From Pseudomonas sp. PDM05 (GTDB lineage Bacteria; Pseudomonadota; Gammaproteobacteria; Pseudomonadales; Pseudomonadaceae), in assembly GCF_014851685.1 (NCBI RefSeq), contig NZ_JACVAC010000007.1, positions 62,001 through 126,000 on the forward strand: a stretch of 64,000 bases of DNA. Reading direction: 5' to 3'. The notes beneath the pieces are model-generated. The model did not search any database, was not told the DNA's origin, and saw only the letters and a program-made list of their open reading frames with translations. The translations under genes were made by a program, and so were the position numbers. Shown here one piece after another: positions 43,216-51,502 of the stretch; the stretch's first letter is position 1, and the number at the start of each line of letters is the position of its first letter.

Positions 43216-43524
43216 CTATTCCTCCTGCAACTGATCAACGTTCTGGATCAGTTCCATGTACCGCTTGGCCTGATGCAGAAGGGTTTCAATGTCCCGCTTG
43301 TCAAAGCACTGCATGGCCTTCGGCACCACCTTCAAGTCGAGAACCGCCAGGATCTGGCAGAACTGCTCGAACTTCTCGGGCTTCATCCGGCTGATCGTTG
43401 CTTCGTCGCAACCAACTGCAAGCGCGACCGGCGCGTTGCCGACCGATGCAAGCTGCTGCATGAGAACCGCGTAGTTCTTGCGGGCCCTTACGGTCTGCTC
43501 TTGGCTTAATGGGCTCGTTGGCAT
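43216..43524 (-). CDS. CII-like transcriptional regulator
   Basis: 102 aa, resembling lambdoid CII proteins: ARKNYAVLMQQLASVG then an HTH with VALAVGCDEATISRMK. CII activates the repressor-establishment and integrase promoters. Position directly after cro supports it. Confidence 0.8.
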   Translation of the reverse strand: MPTSPLSQEQTVRARKNYAVLMQQLASVGNAPVALAVGCDEATISRMKPEKFEQFCQILAVLDLKVVPKAMQCFDKRDIETLLHQAKRYMELIQNVDQLQEE

Positions 43525-43526
43525 GG

Positions 43527-43715
43527 TCAGGCCGCCGACTGAGACTGGCTTTTATTGCCTGGCTTCAGTTCTCCATTGGTGAGCTTTTCCAGCTGGTACT
43601 GACGTAACTCTGGGACTTCATCCCCCCACTGCCGCACAGCCTCATAAGTGATTTTGAGAGCGCGGGCGAGCTTGGGGATGGAGCCGTAATAATCAATCGC
43701 TGTTTGGCGTTTCAT
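43527..43715 (-). CDS. cro: Cro-like repressor
   Basis: 62 aa from MKRQTAIDYYGS, with GGAGG 6 bp upstream. The HTH is SIPKLARALKITYEAVRQWG. It is divergent from cI across three operators. It should shut cI and early transcription in the lytic route. Confidence 0.88.
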   Translation of the reverse strand: MKRQTAIDYYGSIPKLARALKITYEAVRQWGDEVPELRQYQLEKLTNGELKPGNKSQSQSAA

Positions 43716-43744
43716 AGGCACCTCCAATGCTGTTACGCCAAATT

Positions 43745-43792
43745 CAAGCATGCTTGTATCTAATAAGCAAGCATGCTTGACAAGCGAACTTG
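43745..43792. promoter_or_regulatory. Right operator cluster (three CI/Cro sites)
   Basis: CAAGCATGCTTG (43745-43756), CAAGCATGCTTG (43768-43779) and CAAGCGAACTTG (43781-43792) lie between cro and cI. On the minus strand a TTGTCA -35-like hexamer overlaps the middle/right sites, consistent with a repressible cro promoter. Confidence 0.85.
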
Positions 43793-43804
43793 TAGATTTG
43801 GCGA

Positions 43805-44521
43805 ATGAACATCACTGATCGAATGACGAAACTTGTATTGGCACGGAAGCCTGAAACCGGCGTACGTGGCGTAAAGCGGCTGATCGCGACCACATGCGAC
43901 GTTAGCTACGAAGCTGTGCGCCAGTGGTATGCCGGTGATACGGGGAATATCAAAAACCACAACCTGCTGGCGCTGGCCCGTGGACTGGACACAACGGTCG
44001 ATTGGCTGCTGGATGGCGTTGGCGAACCACCGAGGCGGCGTACCATGGATAACGTAGTGCTGGGCGACTTCACGCAGCACCGTAAGGAAGACGAACTGCT
44101 GATCCCTCAATATGACGTTGTCGCGTCAATGGGCCCCGGCCAGGTTCTGCCAAAGGAATACATCGAGACCGTGCGCAACATCACCGTGCGCACCGAATAC
44201 CTGCGGGAACAGGGCATCACCTATACCCACGGCGACAACCTGTCGGTGATCACCGGGTTTGGCGAGAGCATGGGGGCGACGTTCTCCAGCGGAGACCCAC
44301 TGATCGTTGACCAGGGTGTCAATGAGGTCGTAGTAGATGGGGTCTACGTGTTCACCCTTGAGGGACACCTTTACATCAAGCGCCTGCAACGCCTGCCGAA
44401 GATGCTGCGCATGATTTCGGACAACGAAACTTTCCCGCCCTACGACATCAAGGGCGTCGAATTGACGGACATGATCATTCACGCCCGCGTGCTGCTGGCC
44501 TGGAACGCGAGGAAGCTATAA
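43805..44521 (+). CDS. cI: CI-type repressor with S24 autocleavage domain
   Basis: 238 aa. The N-terminal HTH (about 20-45, VSYEAVRQWYAG) resembles that of Cro in sequence. The C-terminal S24 peptidase domain has the nucleophile Ser in GFGESMGATF and the general-base Lys in LYIKRLQRL. It maintains lysogeny and is cleaved on SOS induction. There is no clear Shine-Dalgarno, suggesting leaderless or weak translation as for lambda pRM transcripts. It is coupled (TAATG) to a lipoprotein gene. Confidence 0.92.
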   Translation: MNITDRMTKLVLARKPETGVRGVKRLIATTCDVSYEAVRQWYAGDTGNIKNHNLLALARGLDTTVDWLLDGVGEPPRRRTMDNVVLGDFTQHRKEDELLIPQYDVVASMGPGQVLPKEYIETVRNITVRTEYLREQGITYTHGDNLSVITGFGESMGATFSSGDPLIVDQGVNEVVVDGVYVFTLEGHLYIKRLQRLPKMLRMISDNETFPPYDIKGVELTDMIIHARVLLAWNARKL

Positions 44522-44760
44522 TGAAAAAGCTTTTTGCCCTTGCCGTGGCTGCGCTGCTGACTGGATGCGCCACCCAGTCCGATCTGGTATCGATGACATC
44601 CGCCTCTATCGGCTGCCCGAAAGCGGAAACGCTAATCAAAGATCAGGATATGGGGTGGACTGCCTACACCTGGACTGCGACCTGCCGGGGCAAAACGTTC
44701 TACTGCACCAATTCGGATATCGCCGGATTTGGCTGTACGCGTGAGCTGAGCCCTCAATAA
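44521..44760 (+). CDS. Lysogeny-expressed small lipoprotein
   Basis: 79 aa with a signal and lipobox LLTGC (Cys16). The mature 63 residues contain four further cysteines. Its ATG overlaps the cI stop and a terminator follows, so it is transcribed with the repressor in the lysogen. Such cI-linked lipoproteins are candidates for superinfection exclusion or host-surface change. No family recognised. Confidence 0.8.
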   Translation: MKKLFALAVAALLTGCATQSDLVSMTSASIGCPKAETLIKDQDMGWTAYTWTATCRGKTFYCTNSDIAGFGCTRELSPQ

Positions 44761-44777
44761 CCCACCACGCAAAACGA

Positions 44778-44802
44778 GCCCGCCACTGAGCGGGCTTTTT
44801 TT
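44778..44802 (+). terminator. Terminator of the cI operon
   Basis: GCCCGC (44778-44783) pairs with GCGGGC (44790-44795), followed by T7. Confidence 0.92.
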
Positions 44803-44821
44803 CGTCCAGAAGAAATAAACA

Positions 44822-44876
44822 CAAGGGCACTTGCATATGAAGTACAAGCATGCTTTTATAAATGCAAGTCGGCTTG
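44822..44876. promoter_or_regulatory. Left operator cluster and early promoter
   Basis: CAAGGGCACTTG (44822-44833), CAAGCATGCTTT (44845-44856) and CAAGTCGGCTTG (44865-44876) share the CAAG-N4-CTTG form of the cro/cI operators. A TTGCAT...TTTATA promoter overlaps them. This is the counterpart of lambda OL/pL and drives the plus-strand early genes. Confidence 0.8.
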
Positions 44877-44888
44877 CATATGCGGCAC

Positions 44889-44942
44889 CGCTCTTTAACA
44901 ACCAGACGTGACCCCCGCGACGTACCCAGGCCATTACCTGGG
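44889..44942 (+). promoter_or_regulatory. nut-like antitermination site
   Basis: CGCTCTTTAACA (44889-44900) matches the rrn/lambda boxA core. A hairpin CCCAGG (44925-44930)/CCTGGG (44937-44942) follows as a boxB-like element. It lies just downstream of the left early promoter. Confidence 0.6.
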
Positions 44943-44966
44943 TCGGAAGAAGCTAAACCGCCGCCC

Positions 44967-45173
44967 ATGCAGCCTCTGGATAGCTGCCGTACTCCCTCAT
45001 GTGAGTACGCGAAACCACGCAAGCCAGCCGGGAAGAACACCGTCCACGAAATGTGTGACCTGGCCAGAGATATGAATCGGGCGATGCGCGTGGTGGAGAC
45101 AACAGATTTCACTGGCAGGCCTTCGCAAGAGGGCCTGACGGGAAATCAAACGAACATCCCCGACGAGGAATAA
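44967..45173 (+). CDS. Possible small early protein
   Basis: 68 aa with three Cys in the first 32 residues and several basic residues (CEYAKPRKPAGKN). It is the first frame after the nut-like site, where lambda has N-type regulators, and ends 3 bp before the next gene. There is no strong ribosome site, so both the start and the gene itself are uncertain. Confidence 0.4.
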   Translation: MQPLDSCRTPSCEYAKPRKPAGKNTVHEMCDLARDMNRAMRVVETTDFTGRPSQEGLTGNQTNIPDEE

Positions 45174-45176
45174 CCC

Positions 45177-45659
45177 ATGCAAGCAGCAGAACAAGCACAA
45201 ATCACCATCCCTGAGATCGGCGCTGTTTGGCCTGGTCAGGGCGGCATCTACGCCGGATTCATCCCGGCCCGTAACGGCGCCGAGGGCTACCACCTGATCC
45301 TGGGTGATGATCTGGAACGTGCGGAGTGGGGTCAGTATGGCGACGAGTCGCCGGCCACCAGCCTGATCGACGGCCGAGCCAACACTCTGGCGCTGATCGA
45401 GTCGGGCGGCGAATACCCGGCCGCCATCGCAGCTCACAAGCACGAAGCCGACGGCCACGCCGACTTCTACCTGCCCGCCGCCGCCGAGCTGTACGAGATC
45501 TGGCTGAACCTGAATGGCAAGTTGGCCGGCTGGGTGTGGTCGAGTTCGCAGCGCTCAGCCCACATCGCATTCGTCATGGACTTCGATGATGGCAGTCAGG
45601 ACCTCAACGGCAAGGACTTCGAGCTCCGTGTCCGCCCCGTCCGCAGATTCATTCAGTAA
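45177..45659 (+). CDS. DUF1566-type phage protein
   Basis: 160 aa; the C-terminal part (ADFYLPAAAELYEIW...WSSSQRSAHIAFVMDF...LRVRPVRRF) matches the DUF1566/Lcl_C fold common in phage and surface proteins. Early-operon position. Function unknown. Confidence 0.75.
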   Translation: MQAAEQAQITIPEIGAVWPGQGGIYAGFIPARNGAEGYHLILGDDLERAEWGQYGDESPATSLIDGRANTLALIESGGEYPAAIAAHKHEADGHADFYLPAAAELYEIWLNLNGKLAGWVWSSSQRSAHIAFVMDFDDGSQDLNGKDFELRVRPVRRFIQ

Positions 45660-45857
45660 TTCATTTATTGCTTTTCATGCAGGTGATTCCTGGGCCTACG
45701 AACATCCGTAGTCAGACCAGAAGCGTCCGAGGTAGCGCTCGGCGCCTGCACCCTTCCCCACCTCTATTACGTCAGCACTCACCCCGCGCCCATCGGCAAC
45801 CAGCGGGAGGAATGAGTGTTGACGAATACAGGTGAACCAACCACTGAGGAATCAGCA

Positions 45858-46145
45858 ATGTGCGATTGCAGACAGAATACAGAGCGCCGCTTGCTTGAGG
45901 CGCTGCCAGCCCAACTGCCAGAAGGCCACAAGAACCTGAGTGCGCGCCTGACTGGCTACGCAATCATGCTCGGCGACGGGGTGATGATGTCCCGCCAAGT
46001 GATGCCGATCGACATCACCTATCAGGCTCCGAACAGGGCTGGCGTGATGAAGGATAAGAAGCAGTCCATGAGCATGCAGGCCAACTACTGCATGTTCTGC
46101 GGCGAGAAGTACGACAAAGACAAGCCGAAAGCCGACGCTGCCTAA
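45858..46145 (+). CDS. Small Cys-containing hypothetical protein
   Basis: 95 aa from MCDCRQNTE (GAGGAA upstream). It has CxC at the N terminus and YCMFCGEKY near the C terminus, a probable zinc-binding pair. Early region; not otherwise recognised. Confidence 0.65.
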   Translation: MCDCRQNTERRLLEALPAQLPEGHKNLSARLTGYAIMLGDGVMMSRQVMPIDITYQAPNRAGVMKDKKQSMSMQANYCMFCGEKYDKDKPKADAA

Positions 46146-46173
46146 CCGGGTGAACCAACGAATGGAGAGAGTC

Positions 46174-46437
46174 ATGAGCAAAGAAGACGGAGGCCCAGCC
46201 TTCCCGGTCGCGGACTACGACCACATGGTGTTTGAGCCGAAGACAGTCGCCGAAACGAAGCGTGACCTGTCCGGCATGAGCCTGCGCGACTACTTCGCGG
46301 CCAAGGCTCTCCCGACCGCCTGGACAGCATTCGCTGATGGTTACTTTGAAGCGGATGGCTGGGACAGCATCAACGAAGGTGTTGCCGTGTGCGCCTACCA
46401 GATGGCCGACGCAATGCTCGCCGCCCGTTCCGCCTAA
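46174..46437 (+). CDS. Conserved phage hypothetical protein
   Basis: 87 aa from MSKEDGGPAFPV. The pattern GGPAFP...GMSLRDYFAAKAL is a widespread phage early-protein signature of unknown function. A GAGAG sequence precedes the start. Confidence 0.7.
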   Translation: MSKEDGGPAFPVADYDHMVFEPKTVAETKRDLSGMSLRDYFAAKALPTAWTAFADGYFEADGWDSINEGVAVCAYQMADAMLAARSA

Positions 46438-46458
46438 CCCCAAACACTGGAGGTCGCC

Positions 46459-46719
46459 ATGGCCCGCACTTACGAATACTGGACGGTCAAGGATGGCGAG
46501 GACATTGCCATCAACCTGACCGTCGCATATTTCTCGGCTCGAAAAGGCAATTTCAGCTCACAAGCCGCCGATCCCGATGAGTACTTCGGACATTGCGAAA
46601 TCAACTGGGAGTCGAAAGACGACACCAGCTTCATGACTGAATCCGAGATTGCCTCGATGGAGGAGTGGCTTGTAAACGAGCATTCCGAGTACTTGGCCGA
46701 TCAGGACTACTACGACTAA
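46459..46719 (+). CDS. Small acidic hypothetical protein
   Basis: 86 aa, very acidic C-terminal half (SEYLADQDYYD), with GGAGG upstream of the ATG. Short acidic early proteins can be DNA mimics or host-takeover factors, but nothing specific is recognised. Confidence 0.65.
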   Translation: MARTYEYWTVKDGEDIAINLTVAYFSARKGNFSSQAADPDEYFGHCEINWESKDDTSFMTESEIASMEEWLVNEHSEYLADQDYYD

Positions 46720-46738
46720 CGCCACCCTGGAGGCGACC

Positions 46739-47029
46739 ATGGAACACGAAATAGTTGTTGAGGGGTTTGTCCTCCAGGTGGAGGTAAACGTCCTCGCAGA
46801 TGACCCGCCCTGCCCCGAAAGCTGGAACAGCGACTGGGACGCACAGGGTGAGCGGGAACTGGAATTCAAGCTGGTGTCGGGCCGTTGCTACGACGATGAC
46901 GGCATCCCGATGGATGTACCTGGCCATCAGCTGCCGGTGCTGGCCCATCAGCTGTACACACCGATCGTTATTGCGCTGTGGGTCGAGATTGACGCCCTCA
47001 AGCGCCGGGAAAGACGGTGGGCAGCATGA
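46739..47029 (+). CDS. Hypothetical phage protein
   Basis: 96 aa, acidic with a hydrophobic centre; GGAGG precedes the ATG and the stop overlaps the next ATG (ATGA). Not recognised. Confidence 0.65.
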   Translation: MEHEIVVEGFVLQVEVNVLADDPPCPESWNSDWDAQGERELEFKLVSGRCYDDDGIPMDVPGHQLPVLAHQLYTPIVIALWVEIDALKRRERRWAA

Positions 47030-47238
47030 GCAGCCAGCACGATTTGGCCGTTGGCATGCTTGAAGGGTTCATTACTCGCGTGATTGATCCCGAATGCAGC
47101 GCTGTCGCGGTCAAGGCTTCGGCCAACACCGCCTTACTCATCTTCCGCACCCTTGGCGTGATCGACGCCACCGAGGATGCCTACTACACCGAACGCCTGC
47201 ACCGTGTTTACGAGCGCCGGCAAGGACGGGAAGCATGA
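47026..47238 (+). CDS. Small helical hypothetical protein
   Basis: 70 aa from MSSQHDLAVG, coupled by ATGA on both sides, predicted all-helical. No motif. Confidence 0.6.
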   Translation: MSSQHDLAVGMLEGFITRVIDPECSAVAVKASANTALLIFRTLGVIDATEDAYYTERLHRVYERRQGREA

Positions 47239-47372
47239 TCGCAATCATCGCTCGAAACCACGAAGCACTTAAACAAGCCCTGCACCGTCAGGGCTTTTCT
47301 TTGGTCGCTGACCTGCCATCGCGGGTTCGCATCACTCAGCGGCGCGGCATGCTGATTGCGAGGGTGTCATGA
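47235..47372 (+). CDS. 45-aa basic hypothetical protein
   Basis: A short basic protein coupled by ATGA to both neighbours, which is the main support for its reality. Not recognised. Confidence 0.5.
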   Translation: MIAIIARNHEALKQALHRQGFSLVADLPSRVRITQRRGMLIARVS

Positions 47373-47869
47373 GCATTGATTGGAGTAAGGCGCCGGCCTG
47401 GGCAACCGCAGTCGGAAAACACAATATAAGCCTCGCTTGGATTTGCGATTCTGGTTACTGCTTTCAAGGAATCTACAATCCACCCTGCCATCCATTCAAA
47501 GAGAATTCGTATTCTCTGAAGGACTTCTCTGTTGTTGAGCGTCGCCCATGGCCCGGTAATGGCCTGCCGCCTGTTGGTACGGTGTGTGAGTACTTGGGCG
47601 CGCACCAATACAACGAATGGTCAGAGGTCAAGATCTTTGGCTCTTGGAGAAACTTTGTCTTTGTAGATTTTACTGATGGATGGCGCCAGGAAGACAACCC
47701 GAAACGGTTCCGCCCCCTCCGAACGCCCGACCAGATCGCGGCGGATGAGCGTCAGCGAGTCGTCATGGCGATCGGCGACATCCTGATCACCAGCCGCGGA
47801 AACTCCAACGAATACCATCAGGCGGGATTGATCTACGACGCCGGCTACCGCAAGCAGCCAGCGCCATGA
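47369..47869 (+). CDS. Hypothetical phage protein
   Basis: 166 aa with several Trp and Cys; a central beta-like region (TVCEYLGAHQYNEWSEVKI) and a helical C terminus. Coupled at both ends by ATGA. Its codon use is slightly more AT-rich at the 5' end. Not recognised. Confidence 0.65.
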   Translation: MSIDWSKAPAWATAVGKHNISLAWICDSGYCFQGIYNPPCHPFKENSYSLKDFSVVERRPWPGNGLPPVGTVCEYLGAHQYNEWSEVKIFGSWRNFVFVDFTDGWRQEDNPKRFRPLRTPDQIAADERQRVVMAIGDILITSRGNSNEYHQAGLIYDAGYRKQPAP

Positions 47870-47985
47870 CCACCCACCAGCGGCACCGGCGCCGCGCCAT
47901 CCGCGCTCTGTCGGCCATCGTTGGCCTGACCTTCCTCACCATCGTTCTACTGGGCCCAGCCATTGGCGGCCTGATCACCAACTAA
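47866..47985 (+). CDS. 39-aa single-pass membrane peptide
   Basis: A very short frame starting at an ATGA overlap: ten mostly basic residues (HRRRAIR) then one hydrophobic segment (about 16-38, IVGLTFLTIVLLGPAIGGLI). Coupling and a clean membrane profile support it. Such peptides can be inner-membrane toxins, antiholins or exclusion factors. Confidence 0.55.
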   Translation: MTTHQRHRRRAIRALSAIVGLTFLTIVLLGPAIGGLITN

Positions 47986-48029
47986 AAACACTACAAAGCG
48001 CCCCGCAAGGATGGCGCGGGAGTATCGCC

Positions 48030-49133
48030 ATGTCCGCGAAACAGCAAGTAATCACCATCGACGACATCAGCGTCGACAACGCTCCGGCCATTTACGTTGC
48101 CGGTGGCCTGGGTCAGTTCTTCGACGCAGTGAAGGCCGAGGTTACCGGCGAGGTGCCCGACCTGACCACCCGCAAGGGCCGCGAGCGCATTGCTTCCCTG
48201 GCTGCCACTGTCAGTAAGTCGAAAGCAGCCGTGGAAAAGCCGGGCCGTGACTACCTTCGCCGTCTCAAGGAGATGCCAAAGGTGGTGGAAGCCGAGCTGC
48301 GCGACTTCGTGACCAAGATGGACAACCTGCGCGATACCACCCGGCAGCCGCTGACGGACTGGGAGGAGGCCGAGCAGGCCCGCAAAGACAAGCATGTTGA
48401 CGGGATTCAGGGCATCAAGGATCTGGCTGTTTTCGATACAACACCGGCCGCCGCCCATGTCGCCCAGATCATTGCCGACCTTGAGTTGGTAGAAATTAAC
48501 GAGACCTGGGAAGAGTTCCTGGCCGAAGCCGCCCAGGTGAAAGACCAGACCCTGTCGAAGTTGCGCACCCTGCATTCCGAGCGCGCCAAGTACGAAGCCG
48601 AACAGGCCGAACTGACCCGCCTTCGCCTGGAGAAGGAAGCCCGTGACAAGAAGGACAACGAGGATCGAATTGCCCGCGAAGCCGCCGAGCAGGCCACCCG
48701 CGAAGCCGAAGCGCGTGCCCAGCTTGTTCGTGATGCCGAAGCGCAGCGTGTTCGTGATGAGCAGGCCGCCGCCGAGAAGCGCGAGAACGACCTGAAACTG
48801 CAGGCCGCCGAAGCCGAACGCCAGGCCGAACAGGCGAAGCGCGAGAAGATCGAAGCCGAACAGCGCGCCGAACGCGAGCAAGTTGCCGCCGCCGAACGCC
48901 AAGCGGCAGCAGTTGAGCAGGCGCGCAAAGACGAGAAGGCCCGCGCCGATGCAGCGGCCGACGAAATTCTGCGCCAGCAGCAGGAACGCCAGGCCGACGT
49001 AGCGCACAAGTCGAAAATCCTGGGAGAGGCCAAGCAGGCTTTGATCGGCATGAACATCAGCGAAGAGCTGGCCAAGGCCATCGTCCTCAAGATCGCCCGC
49101 GGCGAAGTGCCGAACGTATCCATTCAATTCTGA
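48030..49133 (+). CDS. Coiled-coil protein of the recombination module
   Basis: 367 aa. The N-terminal 110 residues are globular (ITIDDISVDNAPAIYVAGGL) and about 170-325 form a long charged Ala/Glu/Arg coiled coil. It lies 10 bp before the ERF gene. Similar coiled-coil proteins often precede phage annealase/exonuclease pairs; the mechanism is unknown. Confidence 0.7.
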   Translation: MSAKQQVITIDDISVDNAPAIYVAGGLGQFFDAVKAEVTGEVPDLTTRKGRERIASLAATVSKSKAAVEKPGRDYLRRLKEMPKVVEAELRDFVTKMDNLRDTTRQPLTDWEEAEQARKDKHVDGIQGIKDLAVFDTTPAAAHVAQIIADLELVEINETWEEFLAEAAQVKDQTLSKLRTLHSERAKYEAEQAELTRLRLEKEARDKKDNEDRIAREAAEQATREAEARAQLVRDAEAQRVRDEQAAAEKRENDLKLQAAEAERQAEQAKREKIEAEQRAEREQVAAAERQAAAVEQARKDEKARADAAADEILRQQQERQADVAHKSKILGEAKQALIGMNISEELAKAIVLKIARGEVPNVSIQF

Positions 49134-49143
49134 GGTATTCAGC

Positions 49144-49905
49144 ATGTCCACCGACATCATCATGCCGGAAGAACGGCACCAGTCTGTTGCGCTCAATCAG
49201 CAGGGGCAAGAAATCAGCATGCTATCGACGATCAGTCGGCTTGCCCTCGACCCTCGCTGCGACATGGATAAGCTGGAGCGCCTGATCGCGCTTCAAGACC
49301 GCATGGAAGCCAAAAGCGCACTTGAGGCCTTCAACGCTTCGTTCGCCGAAATGCAATGCGAAATGCCCTCTGTTGAGAAGCGAACCGAAAACACGCACAC
49401 CAAGAAGATGTATGCCGACTTGGACGACATCAACTTCGCGGTGCGCCCGGTCATGGCCAAGTTTGGTTTTGGCGTGTCGTTCAAGATCATCAACCAGGCT
49501 GCCGGTGTGAGCATTACCGGCATCCTGATGCACAAGGCCGGTCACCGCGAAGAAACGACCATGATCCTCCCGCTTGATACCGGCGCCGGGCGCAGCGCTG
49601 TGCAGTCGGTAGGCTCAACCACCACCTACGGCAAGCGCTATGTCATGTGCGCCCTGCTGAACATCACCAGCGGCGACGACAACGACAACGATGGCTATGT
49701 AGAGCCAACCGATCAGTTGGTCACGCCAGCCCAGGCGCGGCAGGTTCAGGCACTTCTGGATAAATGCAGTGAGGCTGTCCACGCCAACTTCGAAAAGATG
49801 TACGGCGACCCAGGCCAGATTGCGAAGTTAGCGTTTGACGGCGTAGTAGCCGGCCTCAACAACTCAATCTCAAAGGCCGCCAAGGCGGCGCAGCAGGGGA
49901 ATTGA
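49144..49905 (+). CDS. erf: ERF-family single-strand annealing protein
   Basis: 253 aa with the ERF core: MEAKSALEAFNASFAEMQ, HTKKMYADLDDI, KFGFGVSFKI and the conserved SVGSTTTYGKRYVMCALLNI. ERF proteins anneal homologous single strands for circularisation and repair. It is paired with the YqaJ exonuclease downstream. Confidence 0.93.
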   Translation: MSTDIIMPEERHQSVALNQQGQEISMLSTISRLALDPRCDMDKLERLIALQDRMEAKSALEAFNASFAEMQCEMPSVEKRTENTHTKKMYADLDDINFAVRPVMAKFGFGVSFKIINQAAGVSITGILMHKAGHREETTMILPLDTGAGRSAVQSVGSTTTYGKRYVMCALLNITSGDDNDNDGYVEPTDQLVTPAQARQVQALLDKCSEAVHANFEKMYGDPGQIAKLAFDGVVAGLNNSISKAAKAAQQGN

Positions 49906-49907
49906 TC

Positions 49908-50531
49908 ATGGCCATGCAAATCATCACAGAAGTTGAGCAGGGTTCGCCGGAATGGCTAGCCCTGCGCCTGGGTATCGTCACCTGCTCCGAGCTGGAATGT
50001 CTGCTTACCAACGGTAAAGGCGAGGCAGGTTTCGGTGTCGGCGCCTTCACCTACATGCACACGCTGATCGGCGAGCGCATCACCGGCGAGGCTGCCGACC
50101 CGTTCACGGGCAACCGCCACACCGAGCGTGGCCACGAGCTGGAGGGTGTCGCCCGCAAGCTGTACGAGCAGCGCGAGGAAGTCGAAACCAACCAGGTGGC
50201 AATCATCCTCAACCACGGGGCCGGCTATTCGCCTGACTCTTTGGTGGGGGCCAAGGGCCTGACGGAAATCAAAACCAAGCTGCCGAAATTCCAGGTCGAA
50301 GTGATCCTGTCCGGAGAGATCCCCAAGGAACACGTCGCCCAGTGCCAGGGCGGCCTGTGGGTCTCGGAACGCGAGTGGATCGACTTTGTTTGCTACTGGC
50401 CCGGTATGCCGCTGTTCATCAAGCGCGCTTACCGCGATGAAGCGATGATTCGAAAAATCACCGAGCGGGTTAAGACCTTCTACGAAATCCTCGACGAGCG
50501 CATGAATCAGGTGCTGGGGATCGCAGCATGA
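49908..50531 (+). CDS. YqaJ/lambda-exonuclease-family nuclease
   Basis: 207 aa with the YqaJ core: GSPEWLALRLGIVTCSE, ERGHELEGVAR, the catalytic SPDSL...LTEIKTK (D and ExK) and HVAQCQGGLWV. It resects DNA ends to feed ERF. ATG at 49908 has AGGGGA upstream; the TTG 6 bp earlier overlaps the erf stop and is an alternative. Confidence 0.9.
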   Translation: MAMQIITEVEQGSPEWLALRLGIVTCSELECLLTNGKGEAGFGVGAFTYMHTLIGERITGEAADPFTGNRHTERGHELEGVARKLYEQREEVETNQVAIILNHGAGYSPDSLVGAKGLTEIKTKLPKFQVEVILSGEIPKEHVAQCQGGLWVSEREWIDFVCYWPGMPLFIKRAYRDEAMIRKITERVKTFYEILDERMNQVLGIAA

Positions 50532-51130
50532 TCAGCAACCACCTAAGCCTGGTCGAGGCGCTACGGCCAGCATCGGCCGAACTGGCCTCCCAGGTCGAGC
50601 AGTACCTGGCGGCCGGCGGCAAGATCGAAGTAGCCGAACCGATCGGCTACAAGCCCAAGCCCATCACCTACAGCAACCAAATGCCACCAGCGCCAAAGCC
50701 ATTTGTTCGCCGTCGGGTAGAGGCTGTGCCGCTACCTGTCGAGCCGTCAGATCTCGTCGATATGCGCTTAGAGGCTCGCAGGAAGAAGGCCGAGCAGGTG
50801 ATGGCAATGGCGCCGACGCACACCCAGACAGAGGTGATGCATGCCTTGGGAATCTGTCGGCGCACGCTCCTGAGTATGTCGAAAGAGTTCGGCTTCCAGT
50901 TCAAAAGAACAAATCACGGCGGGTACAACGGGCCGGAACGCCAAAAGCAGCTACTGGAGCGCGACGAAAAGTACGCCGAGCGCATAAAGGCATTCAAAGA
51001 GCTTGGCATCACCCGGCGCCAGTGCTGCGGGAGGCTTGCGATTTCAAACAAGACCCTGGAGCGGCTGCTGGCAAAGTTCAGCATCGACTACCCGAAGGCA
51101 CGACGCGGCAGTACCTCATGCGCCGCATAG
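50528..51130 (+). CDS. HTH-containing hypothetical protein
   Basis: 200 aa with a Pro-rich middle and two helix-turn-helix-like segments (TQTEVMHALGICRRTLLSMS and GITRRQCCGRLAISNKTLER). Probably DNA-binding. Coupled by ATGA to the exonuclease gene. Could regulate early genes; no family named. Confidence 0.65.
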   Translation: MISNHLSLVEALRPASAELASQVEQYLAAGGKIEVAEPIGYKPKPITYSNQMPPAPKPFVRRRVEAVPLPVEPSDLVDMRLEARRKKAEQVMAMAPTHTQTEVMHALGICRRTLLSMSKEFGFQFKRTNHGGYNGPERQKQLLERDEKYAERIKAFKELGITRRQCCGRLAISNKTLERLLAKFSIDYPKARRGSTSCAA

Positions 51131-51199
51131 CCCGTACCCAGCAACGCAAACGTCAAACCTGGCTGGCACTCCCGGCCAGCGGAATAGAAGAGGTAGGCC

Positions 51200-51448
51200 A
51201 TGGCCAAGACTCCCACAGAACGAAAACGCGAACAGCGCGAGCGGGACAAGATGACTCAGGCGGAAAAAGAAGCCGCCCTACTGTCTCGCCAGATCGTCAC
51301 GAAGCTCTATCACAACGATGACGCTGCGCTGAAACGGGTCATGGCCAGGACCGGGATCGACGAAGAGCAAGACCTGATTTCTCGATTCATCCGTGGCGCC
51401 GGCCGCATGACCGACGAGCAACTGGCTGCGCATATTCGCATTGCGTGA
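51200..51448 (+). CDS. Small charged hypothetical protein
   Basis: 82 aa with a strongly basic/acidic N terminus (TPTERKREQRERDKM) and a helical C terminus. GAGG precedes the start. Not recognised. Confidence 0.6.
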   Translation: MAKTPTERKREQRERDKMTQAEKEAALLSRQIVTKLYHNDDAALKRVMARTGIDEEQDLISRFIRGAGRMTDEQLAAHIRIA

Positions 51449-51502
51449 CATGCCGTCGTGACTCCCACTTAAACCAATCACGCCAGCCGGCGAGGATCCC
51501 CT

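Noticed and set aside
51121..51321. Basic frame beginning MRRIARTQQRK after the HTH gene
   Set aside because: No ribosome site, and it overlaps the better-supported 82-aa gene at 51200.
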